Shown piece after piece: positions 32,593-42,772 of a stretch of DNA of 64,000 nucleotides. Numbering within the stretch: position 1 is the stretch's first letter; every line of letters starts with the position of its first letter. The stretch is taken from contig JAITGA010000013.1 of NCBI GenBank assembly GCA_031280955.1, positions 23,857 to 87,856 on the forward strand, written 5' to 3'. Below the pieces are notes generated by a model. It was not told the origin of the DNA. It saw nothing but the letters and a program-made list of their open reading frames with translations, and made no database searches. The position numbers and the translations under genes were made by a program. This stretch comes from Lachnospiraceae bacterium (lineage in GTDB: Bacteria > Bacillota > Clostridia > Lachnospirales > Lachnospiraceae).

Positions 32593-35142
32593 TTACCCCT
32601 TCTTTATCTTTCCTGCCTTCAGCTTTTCGATATTCGCCGTCTTGGGGTGGTCTATCGAAAAGAGGCGGTCAAGCTCGGCGGCGGCTTTTTGCTCAGCACG
32701 AGATATTTCTTCGGAGATACGTTGTTTGGCTGCGGCTTTGCTGGCATTTATTTCCTTTTCCAAAGCCATTATCTCTGCCATCACCTTTTCTTCAACAGCA
32801 GCTTTTTCCTCAGCCAGTCGCTGTTTTATCTGTGTCTCACGCCGTTTACGGCGGGTCTCTCTTTCCTTTTCACTGAAAGGCTCATAAGTGAAGACCGAAA
32901 GTGACAAAGGCGCGGCTACCATCGTAAACGCATAAGGGAAATCATCCACTTCATATTCCTTAGTAATCAGAGCTTTCTTGTTCGTCCTGCCTCCACCGCC
33001 GAAACGCTCCTCGTCAGTATTCAGGACTTCACGATATTTGCCATCGTTCATGACCCCGATGTCAAAGCTTTGTCTGACATTGGCAAAATTGGCGATGATA
33101 TAAAGGGTTTCCTCTTGCTTGCGGCTTTTGCGCATAAATGACAGCATACACTTGTCGGCGGCGATACAGCTTATCCACTTAAAGCCTGCCGGGTCATGGT
33201 CAAGCACGAAAAGGGCAGGGTTTTTGCGGTAAAAGTCATTCAACTCTTTGCACAGCTGATTGAGGTTTTGGTGTTCTTCATGTTCAAGCAACGACCACTT
33301 CACTTCACGGCTTGCCTCAAATCCACTAAATGCTGCCAAATCCTGTCCCATGCACAGTAGCTTTTTGCCGGGATGCATGATTTGATAAGCATAGGCAAGA
33401 CGCAGATTGGCAAACTTATCCTTGATATGTCCGGGCATTCTGCCAATCAGTCCCGGTTTGCCTGCACTTACCTCTTCATGTGAAATAGCGACCATGAAAC
33501 GCTCGCTATAAGCATAAATCATGCTAAACGTCAGCTCGGGATGATGATGGGCGCGGAAATATGGGTCAAACTCCAGATAACGGAGAAAGTCCTGAAGCCA
33601 TCCATTATTCCATTTGAATGAAAAACCGAGTCCGCCTTTTTTGAGAGAGGTGGTAAGCTTTGGCCATCCCGTTTTTTCCTCTCCTATCAACAAAACACCG
33701 GGGTTTCTTCCGTGAACCATTGAACTCAAATGCTTCAGAAACTCGACTGCCTCCAGATTTTCATTGCTTCCATAGATATTGGCAATCCATTCACCTTCAC
33801 TTTTCCCATAATCCAGATAAAGCATCGCCGCCATATCACCAATTTTGATTCCGTCAAGATGGAACTTTTCCAACCAATAAAGAGCATTGGCAAGCAAAAA
33901 ATTGGACACTTCAGGACGACCGTAATTGAACAAATACGCACCATTATACGGATGCCGACCCTGCCTCGGGTCAAGGTGTTCATAAAGACATGTGCCATCA
34001 AATGCCATCAGGGCAAAATCCTCAGCAGAAAAATATGCCGGAACCCATTCGGCGATGACACCAATATTGGCACGGTGCATTTCATTGACAAAGTAAGCAA
34101 AATCTGCGGCATCACCATGTCTTGCCGTCGGAGCATAAAAACCAGTTACTAAAAACCCGCATGAATCATCATCATAATGCTCCATTTGCGGCATCAATTG
34201 AATATGTGTATAGCGCATTTCCCTCACATGTTCAATCACTAAGGGGGCTAACTCACGGTAATTAAGATAACATGTGTTATTTTTATTGTTGCTAACTTGA
34301 TGACCACTCGTATCACTGTCATCCGCCTTGTGTTGCCGGAATGAACCCAGATGCAGCTCATAGATATTGATTGGTGCTTCCTCTCCCTGTCGGGCGGCAC
34401 GAATCGACATCCATTCAGCATCATCAAAGGAATAGCGATGCGCTCCCCGGACTACCGATGCCGTATCGGGACGAAGCTGCTGTCCAAAAGCGTAAGGATC
34501 GGACTTCAAATACACCAAACCCCCGGGAACTTTGAGTTCGTACTTATATAAATCACCAACACTGACCCCGGGAATGAAAATGGCAAATATACCGCTGTCA
34601 CCCAAGCGTTGCATCTGATGGATACGTCCATCCCAAGCGTTGAAATCACCAACAACGCTGACCCTAACTGCCCCCGGTGCCCAGACGGCAAAAGTAGTTC
34701 CTGCCACATTTCGTATCGTTTTCGGATGTGCTCCCAGTTTTTCATAAATGGTATAGTGAATCCCGGCACTAAAGCGTTCGATATCCCTGTCGCTGATGAA
34801 ATCGGGAGAAAACGCATAGGCATCATTTATTTCCTTTTCCTCGTTTTCGCTGTATGTCACCGTTAAGGTGTAGCAATCCACCTTTTTGCCGGGTACGAGG
34901 CAAGCGAAAAAGCCCTCCTCATCGGCAAGGGACATCTTGTAGGTGGCAAGTTTGTAGGGATCATTGGCATCACGGACTGTTGCCATCACCTTTGTTGCCC
35001 CCGGCTGGAATGTTTGCAGCAATGAGCCTGTTCCTGCGGGGTGCGCTCCCAGTATTTCATGGGGATGATTGGTCTCGGAATAAACGACTGCCTCTATCTC
35101 CGGCCAGTTCATCATTTTGTAGAGTCTGTTATTCACACTCAC
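32593..35142 (-). CDS. GlgB-like glucan branching enzyme homologue, active site degraded
   Basis: 849 residues. Two N-terminal beta-sandwich domains (about 15-115 and 125-235, the second with FAVWAPGAVRVSVVGDFNAW) precede a GH13 barrel (about 255-640), an all-beta domain, and a charged coiled-coil tail (757-830) absent in normal GlgB. Alignment by eye to GlgB motifs shows replacements: catalytic Asp of GLRVDAV becomes G435 (GIKIGDM, with K433 for Arg), SHDE becomes SHEE (E556), DWVPAHF becomes EWVPAYF (E365, Y370). Only the EE pair (E488, E489) is kept. It is probably non-catalytic, perhaps a glucan-binding or scaffold protein. The frame starts with GTG; a GTG at 35136 has better spacing to AGGAG. 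No other glycogen gene is near. Confidence 0.8.
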   Translation of the reverse strand: MSVNNRLYKMMNWPEIEAVVYSETNHPHEILGAHPAGTGSLLQTFQPGATKVMATVRDANDPYKLATYKMSLADEEGFFACLVPGKKVDCYTLTVTYSENEEKEINDAYAFSPDFISDRDIERFSAGIHYTIYEKLGAHPKTIRNVAGTTFAVWAPGAVRVSVVGDFNAWDGRIHQMQRLGDSGIFAIFIPGVSVGDLYKYELKVPGGLVYLKSDPYAFGQQLRPDTASVVRGAHRYSFDDAEWMSIRAARQGEEAPINIYELHLGSFRQHKADDSDTSGHQVSNNKNNTCYLNYRELAPLVIEHVREMRYTHIQLMPQMEHYDDDSCGFLVTGFYAPTARHGDAADFAYFVNEMHRANIGVIAEWVPAYFSAEDFALMAFDGTCLYEHLDPRQGRHPYNGAYLFNYGRPEVSNFLLANALYWLEKFHLDGIKIGDMAAMLYLDYGKSEGEWIANIYGSNENLEAVEFLKHLSSMVHGRNPGVLLIGEEKTGWPKLTTSLKKGGLGFSFKWNNGWLQDFLRYLEFDPYFRAHHHPELTFSMIYAYSERFMVAISHEEVSAGKPGLIGRMPGHIKDKFANLRLAYAYQIMHPGKKLLCMGQDLAAFSGFEASREVKWSLLEHEEHQNLNQLCKELNDFYRKNPALFVLDHDPAGFKWISCIAADKCMLSFMRKSRKQEETLYIIANFANVRQSFDIGVMNDGKYREVLNTDEERFGGGGRTNKKALITKEYEVDDFPYAFTMVAAPLSLSVFTYEPFSEKERETRRKRRETQIKQRLAEEKAAVEEKVMAEIMALEKEINASKAAAKQRISEEISRAEQKAAAELDRLFSIDHPKTANIEKLKAGKIKKG

Positions 35143-35217
35143 TCCTATTATTTGCTTTGCTTTTAGTGAACACGGTTTCGCTAATAATTATAGCAACTTT
35201 TGCTTTGTTTTGCAAGC

Positions 35218-36381
35218 TTATTTCACCACTCTAACCCGCGACACACCCTCGATAACCTCTAGTTTTTTCACCGTATCAACAGTCGTCTCCGCTTCGATAT
35301 CGAGCATCGTGTAGCCGTGCGCTCCCTTTGATTTGTTGACCATATCAGAAATATTGATACCCTGTCCGCCAAAAGATGCCGTCAACTGGGTGATGACATT
35401 GGCAACATTATCATGAAAAACTGCCACTCGTCCTTTTTGACGGCATATTCCCATATCAACATCGGGAAAATTCACGCTGTTGATGATATTACCATTAGTA
35501 AGATATTCCATCATTTGCTTGACTGCCATCCGTGCGCAGTTTTCTTCCGATTCCTCCGTCGATGCTCCCAAATGGGGGATGACGATACAACCCTCTTTCC
35601 CTGCCGTAATCGGGGTCGGGAAATCGGTAACGTATTTACGCACTTTGCCCGCCGCCAGAGCCGCAACTACTGCCGCTTCGTCAACCAGCAAATCTCGGGA
35701 AAAATTGAGTAAGATGACATTTTCTTTCATGGTCGCAAGTGCTTTTTGGTCAATGATATGACGGGTATCATCGGTGAGCGGTACATGAATGGTAATGAAA
35801 TCACATTCGGAGAAAATCAGGTTGACATCAAAAACGTGTTTGACATCACGACTCAAATTCCAAGCAGCATCAACAGACAGATAAGGGTCGTAACCATAAA
35901 CTTCCATTCCCATTTGCCGGGCAAGATTGGCAACCGGCCCGCCGATTGCTCCCAAACCGATGATACCCAGCTTTTTGTTCGCAAGCTCTGTTCCCGCAAA
36001 GCGGCTCTTCGTCTTTTCCGCAGCGGTGGCAATCTCCTTATCAGCCTTGTTTTCTAGTACCCAATTGATACCGCCGACGATATCACGGGCTGCCAGAAGC
36101 ATCCCTGTTATCACCAACTCTTTGACCCCGTTCGCATTTGCCCCCGGGGTGTTAAATACGACTATCCCTTGTCCTGCATAGCGTTCATAAGGAATGTTGT
36201 TGACACCGGCACCGGCACGAGCTACCGCCAACACCCCCGTTGAGATATCCAAATCGTGCATCGAGGCACTACGGACAAGGACACCTTGGGCATTACTCAA
36301 ATCATCTGTTTGTTGAAACTCGGGACGAAAGCAGATAAGCCCTGCCTCGGCAATTGGATTCAGACAATGATACTTAAACAT
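35218..36381 (-). CDS. serA: D-3-phosphoglycerate dehydrogenase
   Basis: First step of serine synthesis. 387 residues: catalytic domain, NAD-binding domain with LGIIGLGAIGGPVANLARQ, catalytic region IPHLGASTEESEENCA, and a C-terminal ACT-like domain (about 315-387) that in relatives mediates feedback by serine. It sits 33 bp downstream of serC in the same direction. Confidence 0.94.
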   Translation of the reverse strand: MFKYHCLNPIAEAGLICFRPEFQQTDDLSNAQGVLVRSASMHDLDISTGVLAVARAGAGVNNIPYERYAGQGIVVFNTPGANANGVKELVITGMLLAARDIVGGINWVLENKADKEIATAAEKTKSRFAGTELANKKLGIIGLGAIGGPVANLARQMGMEVYGYDPYLSVDAAWNLSRDVKHVFDVNLIFSECDFITIHVPLTDDTRHIIDQKALATMKENVILLNFSRDLLVDEAAVVAALAAGKVRKYVTDFPTPITAGKEGCIVIPHLGASTEESEENCARMAVKQMMEYLTNGNIINSVNFPDVDMGICRQKGRVAVFHDNVANVITQLTASFGGQGINISDMVNKSKGAHGYTMLDIEAETTVDTVKKLEVIEGVSRVRVVK

Positions 36382-36414
36382 AAAATACCTCTTTCTCTTT
36401 CTAATTTGCGTAGC

Positions 36415-37500
36415 TCAACCTTTAATTTTCTTCTCAAAACCTTCCATAAAATCTACTAGCTTCTCTACCCCGGCAATCGGCATCGCATTATAAATACTTG
36501 CCCTCATGCCGCCAACAGTACGATAACCCTTGAGATTGTCAAAGCCCGCCGCCTTGGCTTCGTTTACAAATCTTTCATCAAGTGCCGTATTACCGCTGCC
36601 AAAGCAGACATTCATCAAGGAACGGTCGGAGCGGCGAACATTTCCCTTAAATAGAGTGCTTTTGTCGAGATAGTTATAAATAACACCTGCTTTTTTTTCA
36701 TTTTTTTCTTTCATTGCCCCCAAACCACCTTGGGCAAGCAGCCATGTGAAGACTTTTCCACAGATATAAATACTGTATGCCGGAGGGGTATTATAAAGTG
36801 AAGCGGCATCAGCGTGGGTTTTGTAGCGCATCATCGTCGGCGTACCCGGCAAGCATACTTCAGGAATCAAATCCTCACGGATGATTACCGTCACCACCCC
36901 TGCGGGACCGAAGTTTTTTTGCGCTCCGGCATAAATCAATCCATATTTGGTAATATCAAGCGGCTCTGACAAAAAGCACGAAGACATATCCACAACCAAG
37001 GGTTTACCCTTTCCATTCGGCATTTGCCAAAATTTCGTACCGTAGATAGTGTTATTTTCACAATAATGAAGGTAATCGGCATCAGCGGGTATCGCCAAGT
37101 CCTGACAGTCGGGAATATATGAAAAATTGTCATCAGCCGAGGAAGCAACAACGACTGCTTCACCATAAATCTGTCCTTCCTGCCATGCCTTTTTTGCCCA
37201 TTCGCCTGTAATAATATAAGCCGCTTTCTTGTTTTTCATCAAGTTCATGGGAACCATCGCAAACTGCAGGTTCGCACCACCTTGCAAAAACAAAACCTTA
37301 TATTCCGCAGGAATACCTGCCAAACGGCGTAGGTTGCTCTCGGCTTCCTTGATGATTTCATCGTAAATCTTGGAGCGGTGTGACATCTCCATCACCGACA
37401 TTCCGCTTCCGGCAAAGTCCAGCATCTCATCCGCCGCTTCTTTCAAGACTGCTTCCGGTAAAACCGCCGGTCCTGCCGAAAAATTGTATACTCTCTTCAT
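36415..37500 (-). CDS. serC: Phosphoserine aminotransferase
   Basis: 361 residues, full length. NFSAGPAVLPEAVL opens the protein and the PLP lysine is in YAGAQKNFGPAG. It converts phosphohydroxypyruvate to phosphoserine. The ATG immediately follows the ilvB stop (37501), so the serine genes are joined to the branched-chain genes in one operon. Confidence 0.97.
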   Translation of the reverse strand: MKRVYNFSAGPAVLPEAVLKEAADEMLDFAGSGMSVMEMSHRSKIYDEIIKEAESNLRRLAGIPAEYKVLFLQGGANLQFAMVPMNLMKNKKAAYIITGEWAKKAWQEGQIYGEAVVVASSADDNFSYIPDCQDLAIPADADYLHYCENNTIYGTKFWQMPNGKGKPLVVDMSSCFLSEPLDITKYGLIYAGAQKNFGPAGVVTVIIREDLIPEVCLPGTPTMMRYKTHADAASLYNTPPAYSIYICGKVFTWLLAQGGLGAMKEKNEKKAGVIYNYLDKSTLFKGNVRRSDRSLMNVCFGSGNTALDERFVNEAKAAGFDNLKGYRTVGGMRASIYNAMPIAGVEKLVDFMEGFEKKIKG

Positions 37501-39246
37501 CTAAACCTCCATATCACTTTCGTCAAACACATCACTTAACGCTGCTCCCGGTGAGACCATCGGAAACACTTTGTTATCTTCATCAACGATACATTCAATG
37601 ACTGTTGGCTTACCCATTGCCAGAGCTTTCATGAAAGCGGGGGCAAATTCCTCTTTCTTCGTCACCTTAAATGCCTCGCAACCCAATCCTTTTGCCACTA
37701 CCGCAAAATCCACTTTGTCCCGCAAAACTGTCTGCGAGTAACGTTTATCATAAAATAGGGTTTGCCATTGCCGTACCATTCCCAGCACATGATTGTTGAT
37801 GATGATTTGGATAATGGGGATATTATAGCGGCTTGCCGTCGCCAGTTCATTCATGTTCATACGAAAACAACCGTCACCGCCGATATTGATACAGATACTG
37901 TCAGGACACCCGCTTTTGGCACCGATAATAGCCCCCAGACCGTATCCCATCGTCCCCAAACCGCCGGAAGTGAGGAAAGTACGTGGTTTGGTAAAGCGAA
38001 AGTACTGTGCCGTCCACATTTGGTGTTGTCCGACATCAGTAGAAATAATCGCATTGCCATCAGTCAAACGATAGAGTTCTTCGATGATAAAAGGGCAGGA
38101 CAAATCGTTTTGATTATAGTCAAGGGGATGACGCATTTTCAAATAATTAATAAAAGCCAACCAATCTTTGTGCTTCTTTGGTTTGATGGCAGGGATGAGC
38201 TTTTCCAAGACTTCCTTTAGGTCGCCTACGATTGCCGCCGCAGACAGGACATTTTTGTTGATTTCGGCAGCATCGATATCGATATGAAGTATCTTTGCCT
38301 TGGCGGCAAACCTTGTCACATTACCGATGACACGATCAGAAAAACGCACCCCAAGGGCTATGAGTAAATCACAATCGCTGACTCCAAGGTTCGATGCTTT
38401 CGTACCATGCATCCCTATCATACCGGTATAGTACTCACTCGTGCCGTCAAATGCTCCTTTTCCCATCAGGGTATCGCAAACAGGAGCATCAATTAACCCT
38501 ATCAACTCTGCTACCTGAGAAGTCGCCGCCGCTGTGATGACCCCACCCCCCAGAAGAACGAAAGGTTTAGTCGATTCCGCAATCAGCTTGGCAGCACCGT
38601 TGATGTCTTCAGCGGTGAATGTCACGCCAAATCCCTGATTTGACGGCGGGGGATCGGTTCTTGGTGTTCTTTTTTTGGTAGTCATAGTAACGGATGTTAT
38701 TTTATTCTCTTTAATATTTTTTTCTTCAACATACTCGCACATGGTGGCAGTGACATCCTTGGTGATATCAATCAGTACCGGGCCCGGTCTGCCGCTGGCA
38801 GCGATGGCAAAAGCCTTGCGTATCGTCGCCGCAAGCAAGGTGACATCCTTGACGATATAATTGTGCTTGGTAATCGGGGTAGTCACCCCGGCAATGTCAA
38901 TTTCCTGAAATGAATCTTTTCCCAACAGCGGTAAAGCCACATTGCAAGTGATGGCAATGAGCGGGATCGAGTCCATGTAGGCAGTAGCAATGCCCGTGAC
39001 CAAATTAGTCGCTCCCGGACCGCTGGTAGCCAGACAAACCCCTACCTTACCGGTTGCCCGAGCATAACCATCAGCGGCATGGGCAGCTCCCTGTTCATGA
39101 GCCGTCAAAATATGCTTGATTTGGTCTTGATAGCGATATAGGACATCATAAACATTGAGTATCGTCCCGCCGGGAAAACCGAAGACGGTATCGACACCTT
39201 GCTCTAACAGACACTTTACGACTATTTCCGCTCCTTGATATTTCAT
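37501..39246 (-). CDS. ilvB: Acetolactate synthase large subunit
   Basis: ThDP enzyme making acetolactate or acetohydroxybutyrate for valine, leucine and isoleucine. 581 residues from the ATG at 39246, which follows AGGAG (the frame has an upstream GTG at 39255). GFPGGTILNVYDVLY, HEQGAAHAADGYARATGK and the ThDP/Mg motif GDGCFRMNMNELATA are intact. No ilvN regulatory subunit gene is adjacent; it must be elsewhere or lacking. Confidence 0.96.
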   Translation of the reverse strand: MKYQGAEIVVKCLLEQGVDTVFGFPGGTILNVYDVLYRYQDQIKHILTAHEQGAAHAADGYARATGKVGVCLATSGPGATNLVTGIATAYMDSIPLIAITCNVALPLLGKDSFQEIDIAGVTTPITKHNYIVKDVTLLAATIRKAFAIAASGRPGPVLIDITKDVTATMCEYVEEKNIKENKITSVTMTTKKRTPRTDPPPSNQGFGVTFTAEDINGAAKLIAESTKPFVLLGGGVITAAATSQVAELIGLIDAPVCDTLMGKGAFDGTSEYYTGMIGMHGTKASNLGVSDCDLLIALGVRFSDRVIGNVTRFAAKAKILHIDIDAAEINKNVLSAAAIVGDLKEVLEKLIPAIKPKKHKDWLAFINYLKMRHPLDYNQNDLSCPFIIEELYRLTDGNAIISTDVGQHQMWTAQYFRFTKPRTFLTSGGLGTMGYGLGAIIGAKSGCPDSICINIGGDGCFRMNMNELATASRYNIPIIQIIINNHVLGMVRQWQTLFYDKRYSQTVLRDKVDFAVVAKGLGCEAFKVTKKEEFAPAFMKALAMGKPTVIECIVDEDNKVFPMVSPGAALSDVFDESDMEV

Positions 39247-39286
39247 TTGTTTCACTCCTGATGATATTTGTGTAAATGTACTCAGC

Positions 39287-39330
39287 CTTTAGTGATGGGG
39301 TCATCTCTTTTTGAGATATGCTCACTAAAG
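39287..39330. other. Two-tier hairpin between ilvD and ilvB
   Basis: CTTTAGTGA (39287-39295) pairs with TCACTAAAG (39322-39330), and inside ATCTC pairs with GAGAT around TTTTT. On the minus transcript it lies between ilvD and ilvB and could set relative expression. No T-tract follows. Confidence 0.45.
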
Positions 39331-39356
39331 ACAGGTTAATCCTCTAGTATCTAAGT

Positions 39357-41021
39357 TCAATCAATTGACAAAACCGCACCTTCACTGGCACTGCCTACCA
39401 GGTGACGATATCTGTGCAAATAACCGTCGGTAATTTCCGGCTCAAGTGGTTTCCATGTGCTGCGCCTCTTTTCCAGTTCTTCATCACTAAGGCGTACATT
39501 CAACTGATTCATGGGAATATCGATACTGATGATATCGCCTTCCTCAAGTAAGGCTATCGTACCGCCAACTGCCGCTTCCGGGGCAACATGACCGATTGCC
39601 GCACCCCTTGAAGCTCCCGAAAAACGTCCATCGGTAATGAGTGCTACTTTTTCACCCAGACCCATTCCCGTAAGCATCGCCGTTGCGCTCAGCATTTCTC
39701 TCATTCCCGGTCCCCCTTTGGGACCCTCATAACGGATTACGACCACATCACCACTTTCAATCTTTTTGTCCGTCATTGCTTTTAGTGCATCCTCTTCACA
39801 GTCAAATATTCTCGCCGGGCCTTCATGAACCAACATCTCATCAACGACCGCCGACCGTTTGACTACACAGCCCTCGGCGGCGAGATTACCATAAAGAACC
39901 GCTATTCCTCCTGTCCGTGAATAAGGTCTGGCGGCAAATCTGATCACTTCTTCATCCCTATTGATAACACCTGTTATGTTTTCGCCTACGCTTTTGCGAT
40001 TGACAGTAATGACCTCGGTATTTAACAATCCCAACGAGTCGAGTTCTTTCATTACAGCATGAACACCACCCGCTGTATGCAAATCCTCAATATGTGTCGC
40101 TCCCACCGGAGCCAAATGGCATAGGTTCGGGGTTTGCGCTGAAATTGAATCAATGAGAGCCAAATCGAGGGGAATCCCCGCTTCACGAGCTATCGCCAAC
40201 AAGTGAAGAATGGTATTGGTGGAGCAACCAAGAGCCATGTCCACAGAGATAGCGTTGATAAACGCTGCTTTTACCATAATGTCAAGTGGTTTAATATCAT
40301 GTGTTATCAAATCCATTATTTGCTGTCCTGTCTCTTTGGCAAGGCGAAGACGTGCTGAATAAACAGCGGGGATAGTACCGTTGCCGCTGAGTGCCATACC
40401 GAGAGCCTCCGCTAGACAGTTCATGGAATTGGCGGTATACATGCCTGCACATGAGCCGCAAGTTGGACAGGCATTGTCCTCCAGTTCTGCGAGTTCATCT
40501 TCACTTAGCTCACCTACCGCTACCTTGCCGATGGCTTCAAACATTGATGACAGGCTCTTTTCCTCCCCTGCCACTTTGCCCGCCAACATCGGACCGCCGG
40601 AAACAAAGATAGTGGGGATATTGAGCCGTGCCGCCGCCATCAATAGACCGGGGACATTTTTGTCACAATTGGGTATCATTACCAAGCCGTCAAAACCGTG
40701 TGCCAAGGTCATGCACTCGGTAGAATCAGCGATAAGCTCACGGGTTGCCAGCGAGTACTTCATGCCGATATGCCCCATCGCCAATCCGTCACAGACCGCT
40801 ATCGCCGGGAACATGAACGCTGTTCCCCCTGCCATAGTCACCCCGACCCTGACCGCTTCGCATATTTTGTCCAAGTTCATATGACCGGGAACGATTTCAT
40901 TATATGAGCTGACTATCCCAATCAAGGGACGTTTTAGTTCTGCATCAGTATATCCCAGAGCCTTCAATAAGCTCCGGTGCGGGGCACGTTCGTTACCGCT
41001 TTTGATTTTATCACTTCTCAT
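39357..41021 (-). CDS. ilvD: Dihydroxy-acid dehydratase
   Basis: Fe-S enzyme of branched-chain synthesis. 554 residues. Cluster cysteines are visible in [14 protein letters not shown] [22 protein letters not shown] and [19 protein letters not shown]. Downstream of leuB by 19 bp. All parts of the family are present. Confidence 0.97.
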   Translation of the reverse strand: MRSDKIKSGNERAPHRSLLKALGYTDAELKRPLIGIVSSYNEIVPGHMNLDKICEAVRVGVTMAGGTAFMFPAIAVCDGLAMGHIGMKYSLATRELIADSTECMTLAHGFDGLVMIPNCDKNVPGLLMAAARLNIPTIFVSGGPMLAGKVAGEEKSLSSMFEAIGKVAVGELSEDELAELEDNACPTCGSCAGMYTANSMNCLAEALGMALSGNGTIPAVYSARLRLAKETGQQIMDLITHDIKPLDIMVKAAFINAISVDMALGCSTNTILHLLAIAREAGIPLDLALIDSISAQTPNLCHLAPVGATHIEDLHTAGGVHAVMKELDSLGLLNTEVITVNRKSVGENITGVINRDEEVIRFAARPYSRTGGIAVLYGNLAAEGCVVKRSAVVDEMLVHEGPARIFDCEEDALKAMTDKKIESGDVVVIRYEGPKGGPGMREMLSATAMLTGMGLGEKVALITDGRFSGASRGAAIGHVAPEAAVGGTIALLEEGDIISIDIPMNQLNVRLSDEELEKRRSTWKPLEPEITDGYLHRYRHLVGSASEGAVLSID

Positions 41022-41040
41022 AAATGCCTCTCACTCTCGC

Positions 41041-42210
41041 TTACTGCGGCAATGCTATCCTTGCCGCTACCAAACTTCCCATTTCCCCGGTAGCTGTCAC
41101 CTTGCCGCCGCTATCGGTATCAATGATATCCTTGGTTCGATATCCATCACGCAAAACACTACCCACCGCTGTTTCGATTGCCGTCGCTTCGGCTTCCATG
41201 GCAAATGAATACCGCAGCATCATCGCCGCTGAAAGAATAGCCGCCAAGGGATTGGCGATATCAAGCCCGGCAATATCAGGTGCTGAGCCGTGGCAGGGTT
41301 CATAAAGACCAAAGACAGCATTGCTTCGTGATGTTTCATGAAGTGATTTTTCCCCGCTCACTGTCTTTGCAAATGCCGGGCTTCCCAGTGATGCTGACGG
41401 CAGCATCCCGATCGAACCGCTGAGAACACTGGCTTCGTCAGACAATATATCACCAAACATATTTTCCGTCAAAATGACATCGAACTGCCCCGGATTCATG
41501 ACCAATTGCATCGCACAGTTATCAACCAGCATGTGCGTAAGCTTTACCTCCGGATAATCAACTGCCACTTCATTTACCACCGTTCGCCAAAGGCGTGATG
41601 AATCAAGGACATTAGCTTTATCGACACTGACGAGTTCTTTTTTCCTATCCATCGCTATCAAGAATGACCGTTGTGCCACCCGTCTGATTTCATTTTCATC
41701 ATATACCAACGTATCTACGGCTTTTCTGACTCCGTTCTCAATGATTGTCTGTCGTTCGCCAAAATAAAGACCGCCTGTGAGTTCACGGACGATTATCATG
41801 TCAAAGCCGTCACCGATGATTTCTTCTTTTAGCGGACAGGCTTTGCGCAGTTCATTATAAAGAAAAACCGGACGCAAGTTGGCAAACACACCCAACTCCT
41901 TGCGTAAGCGCAAAAGTCCTGCTTCCGGGCGTAGCTGCGGCGGTAACTGATACCAAGGTGATGTCATCGCATCACCGCCGATTGCCCCCAACAAAACCGC
42001 ATCAGCACTCCTAGCGATTCTAATCGCTTCCTCGGTAAGCGGTTCTCCATGTATATCAATGGATGCTCCGCCCATCAGCACCGGGACAAAAGTTATCTGA
42101 TGCCCGAAGATATCTGCCATGCGGGTGAGTACTTTCCTCGCTTCGGTGATTATTTCCGGACCGATACCGTCCCCGTCTATATATGCAATTTGTAGTTTTT
42201 CTGACTTCAT
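41041..42210 (-). CDS. leuB: 3-isopropylmalate dehydrogenase
   Basis: 389 residues. It shows the isopropylmalate/isocitrate family motifs GDGIGPEIITEARK, RELTGGLYFGER and the metal-binding NMFGDILSDEASVLSGS followed by EPCHGSAPDIAG. It catalyses the oxidative decarboxylation in leucine synthesis. leuA and leuCD are not in the window. First gene of the leuB-ilvD-ilvB-serC-serA run. Confidence 0.97.
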   Translation of the reverse strand: MKSEKLQIAYIDGDGIGPEIITEARKVLTRMADIFGHQITFVPVLMGGASIDIHGEPLTEEAIRIARSADAVLLGAIGGDAMTSPWYQLPPQLRPEAGLLRLRKELGVFANLRPVFLYNELRKACPLKEEIIGDGFDMIIVRELTGGLYFGERQTIIENGVRKAVDTLVYDENEIRRVAQRSFLIAMDRKKELVSVDKANVLDSSRLWRTVVNEVAVDYPEVKLTHMLVDNCAMQLVMNPGQFDVILTENMFGDILSDEASVLSGSIGMLPSASLGSPAFAKTVSGEKSLHETSRSNAVFGLYEPCHGSAPDIAGLDIANPLAAILSAAMMLRYSFAMEAEATAIETAVGSVLRDGYRTKDIIDTDSGGKVTATGEMGSLVAARIALPQ

Positions 42211-42293
42211 CTGCTATTCCTTGACAACCAAGTACACCTCCAACGTTAGAAAATGCCGGAGGTTATTTCCCAGAGGGAGATGGGACTCCCGCT

Positions 42294-42321
42294 ATAATAA
42301 AGTGCCAGAACTCCCCATCAA
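42294..42321 (-). promoter_or_regulatory. Candidate leuB operon promoter
   Basis: TTGATG (42321-42316), a 16-bp spacer and TATTAT (42299-42294) on the minus strand. The transcript would have an 80-base leader with overlapping short pairings (GGGAG with CTCCC; CCTCC with GGAGG). No T-box consensus is seen. Confidence 0.45.
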
Positions 42322-42328
42322 ACACTAC

Positions 42329-42649
42329 TTAGTCAGTACTGGCTTTTTCGACTTGGGTAATAGCTGTTTTTTGCATGGGAATCCGGCAGTTCTTGTTATT
42401 GCCAAACTCAATGATTACCGTATCGTCATTGATATCAATAACCGTTCCATAAAAGCCACTGCTGGTCATCACCGCATCACCAACCGCCAGTTGAGCCAAT
42501 AAATCCTGCATTCGCTTGCGTTCTTTTCGTTGCGGGCGCATCATGAACATATATATGAAGCCAAAAATGACTATCAGATATATTATCATTCCCCCCATTC
42601 CAAAAAAGCCTGCTTCACCCGCTCCATTCGCTAATAAAATACCATTCAT
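42329..42649 (-). CDS. yajC: Preprotein translocase accessory protein YajC
   Basis: 106 residues. One membrane helix (about 20-37), then the family pattern MMRPQRKERKRMQDLLAQL and GDAVMTSSGFYGTVIDI. Subunit of the SecDF-YajC complex. It lies between tgt and leuB; secD and secF are not next to it. Confidence 0.95.
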   Translation of the reverse strand: MNGILLANGAGEAGFFGMGGMIIYLIVIFGFIYMFMMRPQRKERKRMQDLLAQLAVGDAVMTSSGFYGTVIDINDDTVIIEFGNNKNCRIPMQKTAITQVEKASTD

Positions 42650-42698
42650 AATCTATGCCTCTCTTGCTCAATTTTGGTTGCAAACCACACTAACTCCC

Positions 42699-42764
42699 AT
42701 CATACACAAAACACACCCTCGTGACAAGGAGAAAATAGTCGTTGCTCATGCATGGTTCATGCAT
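42699..42764 (-). promoter_or_regulatory. tgt-yajC intergenic: yajC promoter and hairpin
   Basis: TTGTCA (42727-42722), a 17-bp spacer and TATGAT (42704-42699). Just upstream, after the tgt stop, is the perfect hairpin ATGCATG GTT CATGCAT (42748-42764), a possible weak transcript end for tgt. Confidence 0.5.
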
Positions 42765-42772
42765 TAGCTTCC

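Noticed and set aside
42211..42328. Possible T-box leader before leuB
   Set aside because: The conserved T-box antiterminator sequence and a terminator with a T-tract are absent; only short pairings are seen.
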